This document shows positions 1 through 8,296 of a stretch of DNA of 64,000 nucleotides, one piece after another; positions within the stretch are counted from its first letter, which is position 1, and every line of letters begins with the position of its first letter. The translations under genes and the position numbers were made by a program. The DNA comes from JAOARY01 sp045345765 (GTDB taxonomy: Bacteria > Bacillota > Clostridia > Peptostreptococcales > Peptostreptococcaceae): contig CP148265.1 in the NCBI GenBank assembly GCA_045345765.1, positions 806,001 to 870,000 on the forward strand. Reading direction: 5' to 3'. The notes under the pieces were generated by a model that did no database searches, had not been told where the DNA came from, and worked only from the letters and a program-made list of their open reading frames with translations.

Positions 1-259
1 CATCAAATCCATATTTAGCTCTATCATAACCAATTTCTCTAACTTTATTTCTTACTATTTTTTGAATATCAACATATCCATTTGTTGTAACTTCTCCACT
101 TATTAAAACAAGTCCAGTAGTAACTGAAGTTTCACAAGCAACTCTTGAATTTGGGTCTTGCGCTAACATTGCATCTAATATTGCATCTGAAATTTGGTCA
201 CAAACTTTATCTGGATGCCCTTCCGTTACTGATTCTGATGTAAATAATCTTTTAGCCAT
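1..259 (-). CDS. metK: S-adenosylmethionine synthase, 5' part only
   Basis: Enzyme that makes S-adenosylmethionine from ATP and methionine in the cytosol. The 86 visible codons start MAKRLFTSESVTEGHPDK, the signature N-terminus of MetK with the ATP-binding His in EGHPDK, and continue with the conserved CDQISDAILD and ACETSVTTG segments. The rest lies beyond the left edge of the window. A GGGAGG ribosome site stands eight bases before the ATG. The gene is preceded by a SAM-I riboswitch and terminator, so its product feeds back on its own transcription. Identity is secure; only completeness is unknown. Confidence 0.97.
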   Translation of the reverse strand, partial: MAKRLFTSESVTEGHPDKVCDQISDAILDAMLAQDPNSRVACETSVTTGLVLISGEVTTNGYVDIQKIVRNKVREIGYDRAKYGFD

Positions 260-391
260 TATAATTCCTCCCTAAAAATTTATATTATTTTCCCGTTTTT
301 TATATTATGTTTTTATCTTATTTATTAATACCCATTAAAATTATTAACTGATAATATTTTTATGATTCAAATTCGAAATTTAAAAATAAAA

Positions 392-423
392 ATAAAAAAA
401 CTCCTTCAATTGAAAGGAGTTTA
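392..423 (-). terminator. Riboswitch expression-platform terminator of metK
   Basis: On the minus strand the arms AAACTCCTT and AAGGAGTTT flank a short loop and are followed by a T-rich run. It sits directly after the SAM-I aptamer, so SAM binding is expected to favour this terminator and stop transcription before metK. Confidence 0.9.
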
Positions 424-426
424 AAA

Positions 427-543
427 GCTACAACGCTCTTCCTCATCTTTCAAAGATCAAATCTTTAGCAGGATTTAGCACCTGTATATAAAAATACGGT
501 TGCTGGGTTTCATCGGGCCAGTCCCTCCACCTCTCTTGATAAG
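427..543 (-). ncRNA. SAM-I (S-box) riboswitch
   Basis: Read on the minus strand, the element opens with CTTATCAAGAGAGGTGGAGG, then the conserved GGACTGGCCCGATGAAACCC and GGCAACC-like core (CAGCAACC), a GGTGCTAAATCC segment, and a closing helix ending near GAGCGTTGTAGC. These are the diagnostic core elements of the SAM-I riboswitch. It is followed by an intrinsic terminator and then metK, the classic target of this riboswitch in Firmicutes. Confidence 0.96.
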
Positions 544-612
544 GTTTATTCTATTTTAATGATATTTTATAATAACAGTTAAAAATTCATTTCTACTTAA
601 CTTACTTTATAT

Positions 613-641
613 ATGATAAGACAAAATATTAATAATGTCAA
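613..641 (-). promoter_or_regulatory. Promoter of the metK riboswitch transcript
   Basis: On the minus strand a perfect -35 TTGACA (641-636) and a -10 TATCAT (618-613) are separated by 17 bases. Transcription would start about 60 bases before the SAM-I aptamer. The flanking stretch 544-735 otherwise shows no coding signal. Confidence 0.75.
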
Positions 642-735
642 TTAATTATTTTATATTATAAAAATATTTTTCTAAATCAATAATATAATTTTGATTTTTT
701 TACAATCCTCTCATCCATATATAAAAAACAACCCC

Positions 736-2976
736 TTAATCTAATATATTCATATATCCATATTTTATTTTGTTATCTTCTACACTAAGAAGTAAATATC
801 TATAATCAACCTTATAATTCCCTTTATCCAAATAATCAAACTCAGGAATTTCAAAATAATTAAGTTGACCTATTTTATATGCATTTAATTTATCTGAATT
901 ATAAATAATATTTATATTTTTATCTTTTGATTTTTTTATAAGAATATCTCTTATATATGAATTTTCTAAATCAAAATTTAATCTGTCCTTAGATGATAAT
1001 ATAATAAAAATATTATCATATGAATCATCCTCTACTTCTTCTGTTAAAAATTCTATCTGTCCATCTTTATTGTAAATAACACCATGCTCATTATTTATTA
1101 TAATAAATTTATTATTCTCTTTCTTACTAACTTTCATAATATTATTATAATTATTTTGACCTTCTAAAAATTGCTTATTTTCATTTCCTATTATAAAAAC
1201 TTCATCAGCAAATTCATTTATTCTTTTTTCATATTTTTGCAATACCAAATTATTAAGTAGTGTACTCTTTGAATTTTTCATATTACCTACAAATGCAATA
1301 TCAAAACTATTTTCTAAATCCTCTTTATATATTATATTTTCATCATAATTTTTATTTTCTTCTTCATAATTTTTGCTTTGCTCTTCATTTTTTTTAGAAC
1401 CTTTTTCCTCTTCAAAAAAATCATCATCTTCGAATAATGAATCTTCTATATTGTCGTCTTCATTTTCTACTTTATTATTGTCTTCAATATTTTGATTACT
1501 TTCTACACTCACTTCTTCATTTTTTTTAGTTTTTTCTTCCAAAACAAAATAATTTTCATTTTCTTTTTTTTCTAATACTACAATATCAAAATCTATCTCT
1601 TCTCTTTTGTATTCAATTATAATTTTTCCATCATCTGTTTCTTCCTCTGGAATAAATTCAATATATTTATTTTGATTATCTTGTATTATATTAAACTCAC
1701 CATCTAAATTTTTAGTATCAAAATCCAAATCTTTTAAATCAACATCCATATTATTTTCATCTTCATCTAAAAATGATAATTTTATTTTTATTTTTTCTCC
1801 AACTAAAACAGTGTTTTTATCTATAAATCCATTTATTTCATCAAAACGCTCTAAATCCTCTTTTCTTTTTATAGCAATACCATTTAAAATTTTTCTTTCC
1901 TTAGGTAATCTATTTTCTATATCATCCAAAACCATAATTTGCGATGAACCACCACCATCTAGCACAATCCCATCTTCACAGTCTAATTCAAGAAGCAAAT
2001 CTTGAAGTTCTTCTTCATTTGCACCCTTAAAATTCTTATCTTTTCCATCCAAAACTATCAATAATATTTTATCACCATTAATTCCTATAGCAGTTCTACT
2101 TGTAGTTCCTGCAATTTTTTTTGTAATTTGCGTTTTTTGTCCATCTTTTAAAAGTACACTAACTCCACCAAGTCCTAATTTATAATCTTTAACATCTAAT
2201 TCTTCATCTTTTATTTTAAAATTTGGATTTAATTTTATTTCATCTCCAATATCAAAAAAATCCTGTAATACTTTAGAATTATCTCCACCAGCTAAAATAA
2301 CATACTCATCTTCTAAAAGTTCATAACTAGGTTTTGACACTCTAATATCTTTAACTTCATCATCACTTATTATAATTTCACATAAATCATGATATGTTTC
2401 ACTTGCTCCTGGTGTATTTTTCACATACTCATTTGTGTAAATAACAATGTTTCCAAAATATTGGCTAGGTTTATTTATTGCACTAATTTTAAGTTCCTTA
2501 TCATTTTCCTTATTTAAAATAAAAGGATCCGAAACTATATAATCCATTAAAAATTCATCTTCATTTATAAAAAAACTTGCATATATATCATCTTTATAAT
2601 GTGGAGTCGATAAAACTTTAGAATCTTTAATCATTGGACCTATTGAAAATGACTTTTCTTCCATACTAAATAAATCTCCATTTATAAGAGCTATATAATC
2701 ATCTTCTTTATTTATATCAGATATTATTTTTCTTTCTTCAAAGCCCTCTTTATTAAAAAACAACTCTAAATCATCAATATAATCTTCATAATCAAACTCC
2801 AATATATTAATCCCATAAGCCTTATTATCTTTAATTTTATCTATTTTTATAAAATTTAAATTATCACTTAATTTAAGCTGATTTTTTCTTAATATAATAT
2901 CATTTGCAAAAGTAAAATTTGTTATCATACTAAATAAAATAACTGTTAAAAATGTTCTTTTAATTGCTTTAAACAA
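736..2976 (-). CDS. Exported phosphodiester glycosidase (NAGPA-like) domain protein
   Basis: Probable exported or membrane-anchored protein. It has a hydrophobic N-terminal segment (about residues 5-25, ending in FTFAND). A NAGPA/DUF2233-type phosphodiester glycosidase domain spans about residues 75-370, with the family hallmarks GLGGVSVLLKDG, TSRTAIGING and DGIVLDGGGSSQIMV. A very acidic Asp/Glu/Asn-rich linker follows at about 490-560. The C-terminal 180 residues (from about FDIAFVGN to KYGYMNIL) look like a degenerate metallophosphatase-type domain, but the metal-binding Asp/His residues are not evident, so this is only a suggestion. I place the start at TTG 2976, eight bases behind AAAGGAG. 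The longer frame to 3000 also begins with TTG, but it has no ribosome site and overlaps the upstream gene. It follows the PP-loop gene by 14 bases and is probably cotranscribed. Confidence 0.8.
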   Translation of the reverse strand: MFKAIKRTFLTVILFSMITNFTFANDIILRKNQLKLSDNLNFIKIDKIKDNKAYGINILEFDYEDYIDDLELFFNKEGFEERKIISDINKEDDYIALINGDLFSMEEKSFSIGPMIKDSKVLSTPHYKDDIYASFFINEDEFLMDYIVSDPFILNKENDKELKISAINKPSQYFGNIVIYTNEYVKNTPGASETYHDLCEIIISDDEVKDIRVSKPSYELLEDEYVILAGGDNSKVLQDFFDIGDEIKLNPNFKIKDEELDVKDYKLGLGGVSVLLKDGQKTQITKKIAGTTSRTAIGINGDKILLIVLDGKDKNFKGANEEELQDLLLELDCEDGIVLDGGGSSQIMVLDDIENRLPKERKILNGIAIKRKEDLERFDEINGFIDKNTVLVGEKIKIKLSFLDEDENNMDVDLKDLDFDTKNLDGEFNIIQDNQNKYIEFIPEEETDDGKIIIEYKREEIDFDIVVLEKKENENYFVLEEKTKKNEEVSVESNQNIEDNNKVENEDDNIEDSLFEDDDFFEEEKGSKKNEEQSKNYEEENKNYDENIIYKEDLENSFDIAFVGNMKNSKSTLLNNLVLQKYEKRINEFADEVFIIGNENKQFLEGQNNYNNIMKVSKKENNKFIIINNEHGVIYNKDGQIEFLTEEVEDDSYDNIFIILSSKDRLNFDLENSYIRDILIKKSKDKNINIIYNSDKLNAYKIGQLNYFEIPEFDYLDKGNYKVDYRYLLLSVEDNKIKYGYMNILD

Positions 2977-2990
2977 ATAAATCCTCTCCT

Positions 2991-3701
2991 TTAAAACCAA
3001 AGTTGTAATTGTTCTTTATTTTGTAAAGCGCTAAGCATTCTCTTTCTAAAATGTGGAATTTCACTCGAAAATTTCTTTACTAAATCATTTGCATATTCTC
3101 TTTTAGTTCTTTTATCTACAGGACATGGGCTTTTACTAACTGGTAAATCAAGGTCTTTTACACTATCAATAATACTATCTTCAAGCACATATATAAAGGG
3201 TCTTATAAGTGTAATATCCATTCTATCTAAATAAGTTACAGGCTTAAATGTAGATACTCTTCCTTCATAAAACATACTCATGAGTAATGTTGCAATCGAA
3301 TCATCCAAATGATGTCCAAATGCTATTTTATTTATATTATTTTTCTTTGCCCATTCATTTATGGCACCTTTTCTCATCTTCGCACAAAGAGCACATGGAT
3401 TTTTTTCCTTTCTTTCATCAAACACAATCTTAGCTATTTGAGTTTCAAGTATTGTATATTTAAGCCCTAAACCTTCTATAAATCCTCTTGCCTTTGTAAA
3501 ATCCATATTATCAAATCCAGGATCTACACTAACAACTTCTAATTCAAATTTTTGTTTAGAAAATCTCTTATATAAATTAAGTGCATAAATAAGTGCTACA
3601 CTATCCTTTCCTCCCGAAAATCCAACAGCAATCCTGTCACCGTCTTGTATCATATCATAATCTTCACATGCTTTTCTTAAACTACCTAATATTTTTCTCA
3701 T
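2991..3701 (-). CDS. TtcA-family PP-loop ATPase (tRNA 2-thiolation type)
   Basis: Cytosolic adenylating enzyme of the TtcA/TtuA group, which uses ATP and a sulfur donor to thiolate tRNA bases. The PP-loop SGGKDSVAL is at about residues 29-37. A CALC pair (about residue 137) and a third Cys in SKSPCPVDKRT (about 190) fit the Fe-S cluster ligands of TtcA, and IAFGHHLDD is the conserved middle motif. At 236 residues it is shorter than the 311-residue E. coli TtcA, as is usual for clostridial members. GAGAGG precedes the ATG. The exact tRNA position modified cannot be told from sequence. Confidence 0.88.
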   Translation of the reverse strand: MRKILGSLRKACEDYDMIQDGDRIAVGFSGGKDSVALIYALNLYKRFSKQKFELEVVSVDPGFDNMDFTKARGFIEGLGLKYTILETQIAKIVFDERKEKNPCALCAKMRKGAINEWAKKNNINKIAFGHHLDDSIATLLMSMFYEGRVSTFKPVTYLDRMDITLIRPFIYVLEDSIIDSVKDLDLPVSKSPCPVDKRTKREYANDLVKKFSSEIPHFRKRMLSALQNKEQLQLWF

Positions 3702-3840
3702 AATTACCTCTCTTAATTCATTAAAAAATTTATTTTACTTAATTTATTTTAACCTAAAAACACTAATTAAAGCTTACAAAATATTTAAAATTACATTATA
3801 CGATTTAATTAATTTTTAATGTTTAAACACAGGTTAAATC

Positions 3841-3885
3841 TGTTATAATTTTATTAGAAGATATTTGTTATATCTTCTAATAAAA
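3841..3885 (+). promoter_or_regulatory. Extended -10 promoter with perfect 16-bp inverted repeat
   Basis: An extended -10 TGTTATAAT (3841-3849) is followed at once by two perfect 16-base arms, 3849-3864 and 3870-3885, around a five-base loop TTGTT. The repeat spans the expected transcription start and ends 17 bases before the ATG of the exporter gene. It may be an operator, or a 5'-end hairpin of the mRNA; it lacks the T-run of a terminator. Confidence 0.55.
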
Positions 3886-3902
3886 TTTATGGAGATGTAT
3901 AT

Positions 3903-4352
3903 ATGTTTTTTATAACTAAAGAAATTACCTTGCTAATTATATCTGCCTTACCTATAATAGAGCTTCGAGGTGCTATTCCAGTTGGAATTTTACAGTATAA
4001 TATGAACCCTTATGAAGTTTTAGTACTAAGTGTTATAGGTTCAACATTACCTAGTCCATTTTTGATAATACTTTTTAAGAAACTTATCCACAGACTTGAA
4101 AAAATTAAATGCTTAGAAAAATTAGTCGTATACCAAAAAAATAGAGTTCTAAAAAAAGCACAAAAATTAAAAAAATCAAAAATCATTGGACTTATACTAT
4201 TAGTCGCTATTCCAATACCATCAACTGGTGCTTGGACAGGATCAATGGTTGCTTCCTTATTAGATATGAGACTTAAAATAGCAATACCATGTATATTATT
4301 AGGTAATATAATAGCGGGAATAATAGTTTTAAACATTTCACATTTAGTTTAA
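3903..4352 (+). CDS. Small multidrug-export family membrane protein (COG2426)
   Basis: Integral membrane protein of 149 residues with about four hydrophobic helices. The N-terminus ALPIIELRGAIPVGI and the later LLVAIPIPSTGAWTGS are the characteristic repeats of the COG2426 / PF06695 small exporter family. A basic loop (about residues 62-95) separates the two halves. GGAGATG lies directly before the start. Substrate is unknown; the family name rests on weak functional data. It stands alone, downstream of the inverted-repeat promoter and convergent with the AEC permease. Confidence 0.82.
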   Translation: MFFITKEITLLIISALPIIELRGAIPVGILQYNMNPYEVLVLSVIGSTLPSPFLIILFKKLIHRLEKIKCLEKLVVYQKNRVLKKAQKLKKSKIIGLILLVAIPIPSTGAWTGSMVASLLDMRLKIAIPCILLGNIIAGIIVLNISHLV

Positions 4353-4411
4353 TTATTTAAAGATTCTTTTATAATACATCTTAATAATATGAAACAAAAA
4401 GAATCGCAAAA

Positions 4412-4450
4412 AAAAGCTGTCTAAAATATAATAATTTTTAGACAGCTTAT
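4412..4450. terminator. Bidirectional intrinsic terminator
   Basis: Arms AAGCTGTCTAAAA and TTTTTAGACAGCTT surround a short AT loop, with A-runs and T-runs on the outer sides. It lies between the convergent exporter and AEC permease genes and can serve both. Confidence 0.85.
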
Positions 4451-4465
4451 TTAATTTAACAATTA

Positions 4466-5398
4466 TTAAAATAAAGATATCAAAGACATTATAATAGGTA
4501 TTGTTATAATCGAAATCAAAGTACTTAAAACAACTCCTTTTGATGCAAACAAATCATCATTATTAAATTTATTTGCAAATATAACAGTATTCGCTGCGGC
4601 TGGCATCGCCATTATAACAGTGGGGATACCAAGCATCATACCTTTTAATCCTATTAATTTTAATACTATAAAAATACATATAGGAATTACAATCAACCTT
4701 AAAAATGATATCTTTAAAAGTGCTTTATCTTTAAATATAGATAAAAAATCTACCCTTGATATAGATGAACCAATTACAATCATTGATATTGGCGTTGTAC
4801 AAGGCCCTAACAAAGATAATGTCTTATCAATAAAAAATGGCAATTTAAATCCTGTTAAAAATAAAGTATAACCAATTAAAATAGCTACAAAACCAGGGTT
4901 TAAAAATATCTTTTTCAAATCCAATTTACTATCTTTTTTATAATGTCTACTCATTATATGTATCCCAATGGTCCAACAAAGTAAATTAAATGGCATATTA
5001 AAAAAAGCAGTATAAAAAATTCCCAAATCTTTGTAAAGTATATTTACTATTGGATATCCCATAAAACCTACATTAGGAAAAATTAATATGTATTGAATAA
5101 TATCTTTTTTCTTTTCTTCTATATTTACAAATCTAATTATAAAATATGAAAATATTATAGCTATAAAATAGATAATTATAGATATAAAAAGTAATTTCAA
5201 AGAATTATTCATAAGTTCCTTTGAAAATTTATAATTCATAGCCTTTATTATCATTGATGGTAAAAATATATAAAGAACCATAGTTGAAAGATTTTTTTCA
5301 GTCTTTATATCTATCATTTCTTTTTTATTTGCAAAATAGCCCACAAACAATAACATAAGTATTACAAGAACTTGATTAAAACTTGTTAATAAATGCAT
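4466..5398 (-). CDS. AEC-family transporter (auxin efflux carrier type permease)
   Basis: Membrane transporter of 310 residues with about ten predicted helices in two five-helix halves. The conserved family pieces are LVGYFANKKEMID near the N-terminus, LIFPNVGFMGYPI around residue 105, and the C-terminal MAMPAAANTVIFA. AEC proteins export or import small organic anions such as malate; the substrate here cannot be inferred from context. An AAGGAGTG site precedes the ATG. It is monocistronic between two terminators. Confidence 0.88.
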   Translation of the reverse strand: MHLLTSFNQVLVILMLLFVGYFANKKEMIDIKTEKNLSTMVLYIFLPSMIIKAMNYKFSKELMNNSLKLLFISIIIYFIAIIFSYFIIRFVNIEEKKKDIIQYILIFPNVGFMGYPIVNILYKDLGIFYTAFFNMPFNLLCWTIGIHIMSRHYKKDSKLDLKKIFLNPGFVAILIGYTLFLTGFKLPFFIDKTLSLLGPCTTPISMIVIGSSISRVDFLSIFKDKALLKISFLRLIVIPICIFIVLKLIGLKGMMLGIPTVIMAMPAAANTVIFANKFNNDDLFASKGVVLSTLISIITIPIIMSLISLF

Positions 5399-5495
5399 AA
5401 AACACTCCTTTCAATTCCTAAAAATCAATTCCCAAATAAAAATTTTATCATCTTTTAATAAGAATATAATATTTCAAATAAAAAAAATAAGCAAT

Positions 5496-5538
5496 AAAAA
5501 ACCTATGAAATAATTAATAATATTATTCCATAGGTTTT
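5496..5538 (-). terminator. Intrinsic terminator after pgcA
   Basis: Inverted arms AAAACCTATGGAATAAT and ATTATTTCATAGGTTTT with a poly-T tail on the minus strand, starting 11 bases after the pgcA stop. Confidence 0.85.
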
Positions 5539-5549
5539 ATAATACTATA

Positions 5550-7253
5550 TTATTTTAAAAGACTTTCTACTTTATCCATAACAAAAGAAACCACAGAGTT
5601 TAATTTGTTGTTAGTATCTAAAAGAGTCTTATCTGTTACTGAAAAATAGAATTTAATCTTAGGCTCTGTCCCAGAAGGTCTTATTGCAAACCAAGAACCA
5701 TCCTCCAATTCATATTTTAATACATTTGATTTTGGTAAATCATCTATGCCTTTTGAATAGTCTATTAGTTCTTTTGTTTTTATATTACTTACTTCATCCA
5801 TTTTATTATGTCTAAAATACTCCATAAGTTCCTTTATCTTAGCACTACCTTCTTTACCTTTTAATGTTATCGACTTTAAGTCCTCTTTAAAATAACCAAC
5901 TCTTTTATATAAATCTATAAGAGCATCATATAAAGTTTTTCCTTTAGAATGGTAATAAGCTGCCATTTCAGCAATTAACATAGATGCTACAACTCCATCT
6001 TTATCTCTTGCATGTTTTCCAGCTAAATAACCAAAACTCTCTTCATAACCAAAGATATAATCTTTCTCTTTTGTATTTTCAAATTCTTCTATTTTTTCAC
6101 CTATGAATTTAAAACCTGTTAAAGTATCTAAGTAATCTACACCATATTCTTTTGCAACAACTTCACCAAGTCTAGATGTTACTATAGTCTTTATCATTAT
6201 TCCATTTTCAGGCAAAGTATTTTGTTGCTTTCTATTATAAAGTATATAATCTAAAAGTAATCCACCTGTTTCATTACCACTTAAAACTACATATTCACCC
6301 TTATCATTTTTTACAAGAGCTCCAACTCTATCACAATCTGGATCTGTTCCTATTATAAGATTGGCATCTACTTCTTTAGCTATTTTTATAGCTAATTCAA
6401 ACGCTTTTGGATCTTCTGGGTTTGGATATGATACTGACGAAAAGTTTGGATCCGGTATTGCTTGTTCTTCTACAACATATACATTTTCAAATCCCAATTC
6501 ATCTAATACTCTTCTTACTGGTTTATTTCCTGTTCCATGAAGAGGTGTATACACTATTTTAAAGTCCTTTGAAACTTCTTTTATAATATCTTTATTTAAG
6601 GACTGTGTTTTTATTATATCTATAAATTTATCATCTATATTAGAATCCAATACTTCTATTAAATTCTTAGAAACTGCCTCATCATAATCCATAGTCGGTA
6701 TTTTGGAAAAATCATGAACTGCATTAACTTCTTTTATAACTTCATTTGCAATTTTAGGCACTAATTGTCCACCATCATCAAAATAAGCTTTGAATCCATT
6801 ATATTCTTTAGGATTATGACTCGCTGTTATTACAATTCCTCCAGCAGCCTTTAACTCTCTTACTGCAAATGATAATATTGGAGTTGCTCTTAAATCATCA
6901 AATATATAAGTTTTTATATTACAAGCAGCTAAAGTTTTTGCTGCTTCTATTGTAAATTCTCTTGATTTATGTCTTGAATCATGTGCTATTACAACACCCT
7001 TTTTTGCTATTTCTTTATCTTTCATTAAAAAATTAGCAAAACCATAAGTAGCTTTCTTTATATTGTACTTATTCATTCTATTAGTTCCAGCACCAATAAC
7101 ACCTCTTAATCCACCAGTCCCAAATTCTAATTCCTTATAGAATCTATCTTCTATTTCCTTTTCATCATCTTTAATAGATAGTAATTCCTTTTTAGTCTCC
7201 TCATCAAAACAAGGTTCATCTAACCATTTTTTATATATTATTTTGTAATCCAT
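5550..7253 (-). CDS. pgcA: Alpha-phosphoglucomutase
   Basis: Cytosolic enzyme interconverting glucose 6-phosphate and glucose 1-phosphate, supplying UDP-glucose for envelope glycolipids and polysaccharides. All phosphohexomutase landmarks are present: phosphoserine loop ITASHNPKEYNG at about residue 142, metal-binding DPDCDRVG at about 305, sugar-binding GYEESFGYL at about 398, and phosphate-binding RPSGTEPKIKFY near 528. The 567-residue length matches Firmicute PgcA rather than the shorter GlmM. A strong AGGGAGG ribosome site precedes the ATG. Transcribed alone, with its own terminator. Confidence 0.95.
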   Translation of the reverse strand: MDYKIIYKKWLDEPCFDEETKKELLSIKDDEKEIEDRFYKELEFGTGGLRGVIGAGTNRMNKYNIKKATYGFANFLMKDKEIAKKGVVIAHDSRHKSREFTIEAAKTLAACNIKTYIFDDLRATPILSFAVRELKAAGGIVITASHNPKEYNGFKAYFDDGGQLVPKIANEVIKEVNAVHDFSKIPTMDYDEAVSKNLIEVLDSNIDDKFIDIIKTQSLNKDIIKEVSKDFKIVYTPLHGTGNKPVRRVLDELGFENVYVVEEQAIPDPNFSSVSYPNPEDPKAFELAIKIAKEVDANLIIGTDPDCDRVGALVKNDKGEYVVLSGNETGGLLLDYILYNRKQQNTLPENGIMIKTIVTSRLGEVVAKEYGVDYLDTLTGFKFIGEKIEEFENTKEKDYIFGYEESFGYLAGKHARDKDGVVASMLIAEMAAYYHSKGKTLYDALIDLYKRVGYFKEDLKSITLKGKEGSAKIKELMEYFRHNKMDEVSNIKTKELIDYSKGIDDLPKSNVLKYELEDGSWFAIRPSGTEPKIKFYFSVTDKTLLDTNNKLNSVVSFVMDKVESLLK

Positions 7254-7335
7254 TCGGTTAATCCTCCCTTATGCCTTTTTTATATACTGTTTATATATAC
7301 CACAAATAAAATTAATTTATTCTTTAAATAAAATA

Positions 7336-7770
7336 TTATTTTTGTTTATCTACTAGTGCAAACATTAACTCTCCGCTACAAGCTAATTCATCTCCTACAA
7401 AAGCTTTCGCACTAGCTTTACCTATACTTCTTCTTACGCTTATAAGTTCTACTTCTAATCTCAATGTATCTCCAGGTCTTACTTCTCTTTTAAATCTAAC
7501 TTTATCAATACCAGCAAACATACCAAGCTTGCCCTTATTTTCTTCTATGCTAAGCATAGAAACAGCTCCAACTTGAGCCAAAGCTTCTACAATCAAAACT
7601 CCTGGCATAACTGGATAATCTGGAAAATGTCCATTAAAAAATTCTTCATTTGCTGTTACATTTTTAATTCCAACAGCTCTTTTTCCTTCTTCCATTTCTA
7701 CAATCTTATCCACTAATAAAAATGGATATCTATGAGGTATAATTTTTTTTATTTCGTCAATATTTAACAT
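7336..7770 (-). CDS. fabZ: 3-hydroxyacyl-[acyl-carrier-protein] dehydratase FabZ
   Basis: Hot-dog-fold enzyme of type II fatty-acid synthesis that dehydrates 3-hydroxyacyl-ACP. The protein has MLNIDEIKKIIPHRYPFLLVD at its start and the catalytic helix HFPDYPVMPGVLIVEALAQ, containing the active His and Glu. I start it at ATG 7770, behind GGGAGGCAATT, giving 144 residues, the normal FabZ length. The longer frame adds 16 unconserved residues and lacks a ribosome site. It is adjacent to the flagellar/mbl block, as in Bacillus subtilis (ywpB). Confidence 0.95.
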   Translation of the reverse strand: MLNIDEIKKIIPHRYPFLLVDKIVEMEEGKRAVGIKNVTANEEFFNGHFPDYPVMPGVLIVEALAQVGAVSMLSIEENKGKLGMFAGIDKVRFKREVRPGDTLRLEVELISVRRSIGKASAKAFVGDELACSGELMFALVDKQK

Positions 7771-7816
7771 AATTGCCTCCCAAATATTTTTATTATTATT
7801 TGCATTATTTTTTATC

Positions 7817-7847
7817 ATTATATCATATCAAAAACAGAACTTGTTCT
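7817..7847 (-). promoter_or_regulatory. fabZ promoter -10 with adjacent inverted repeat
   Basis: On the minus strand a perfect -10 TATAAT (7822-7817) lies 47 bases before the fabZ ATG. Just upstream, around the -35 position, is the inverted repeat AGAAC-AA-GTTCT (7847-7836). No good -35 hexamer is visible, so an operator or activator site is possible; the two-base spacer does not fit a LexA box. Confidence 0.45.
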
Positions 7848-7894
7848 AAGAGTGTATAATATTTGGTCTTTTTATTAACGAAGTATTTTTACCA

Positions 7895-7918
7895 AAAACA
7901 AAAGGGCTTACGCCCTTT
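7895..7918 (-). terminator. Intrinsic terminator of the flagellar rod block
   Basis: AAAGGGC and GCCCTTT arms with a four-base loop and TTGTTTTTGG tail on the minus strand, directly after the flgJ-like stop codon. Confidence 0.85.
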
Positions 7919-7921
7919 CAT

Positions 7922-8278
7922 CTATTCATCTTCGTTTTTTATTCTATTTGCTTTTTCCTTTTCATACTGTGCATAAAGCATCTTTGCAAGACCCATACCA
8001 GAACCCTTTGAACTTTCTTCTGCTAAAGTTTCATAATACATATCTTCCATCATTTTTGTTCCTGAAGACTTTGGAACAATAGAACTTGAATCATCTAAAG
8101 TACTTTGCATATTCTTAAACATAATCTTTAGAAATTCCCCTTCAAACGCCTTGAAAGCTTCAAGTGCTTGTTTATCTTCAGACATATTTTTAGTCTTGTT
8201 TTTTAATTTGTCCAAATCCTTAGTTTTTGAACTTTGGCTACTAGCCATTGCTTTATTATAAGAATTAGAAATTTGCAT
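7922..8278 (-). CDS. FlgJ-type flagellar rod-binding protein
   Basis: Small protein of 118 residues matching only the N-terminal rod-binding domain of FlgJ: EAFKAFEGEFLKIMFKNM followed by MMEDMYYETLAEESSKG and GLAKMLYAQYE. It lacks the C-terminal peptidoglycan hydrolase domain found in proteobacterial FlgJ. The single-domain form is common in Firmicutes. It should act as a scaffold for rod assembly at the cell surface. It is the last gene of the flhO-flhP-flgJ run, 18 bases after flhP, and is followed by a terminator. Confidence 0.85.
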   Translation of the reverse strand: MQISNSYNKAMASSQSSKTKDLDKLKNKTKNMSEDKQALEAFKAFEGEFLKIMFKNMQSTLDDSSSIVPKSSGTKMMEDMYYETLAEESSKGSGMGLAKMLYAQYEKEKANRIKNEDE

Positions 8279-8296
8279 AATATCCCACCTTTAAAC

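Noticed and set aside
7836..7847. LexA (SOS) box before fabZ
   Set aside because: The GAAC..GTTC halves are separated by two bases instead of four, and fabZ is not an SOS gene.
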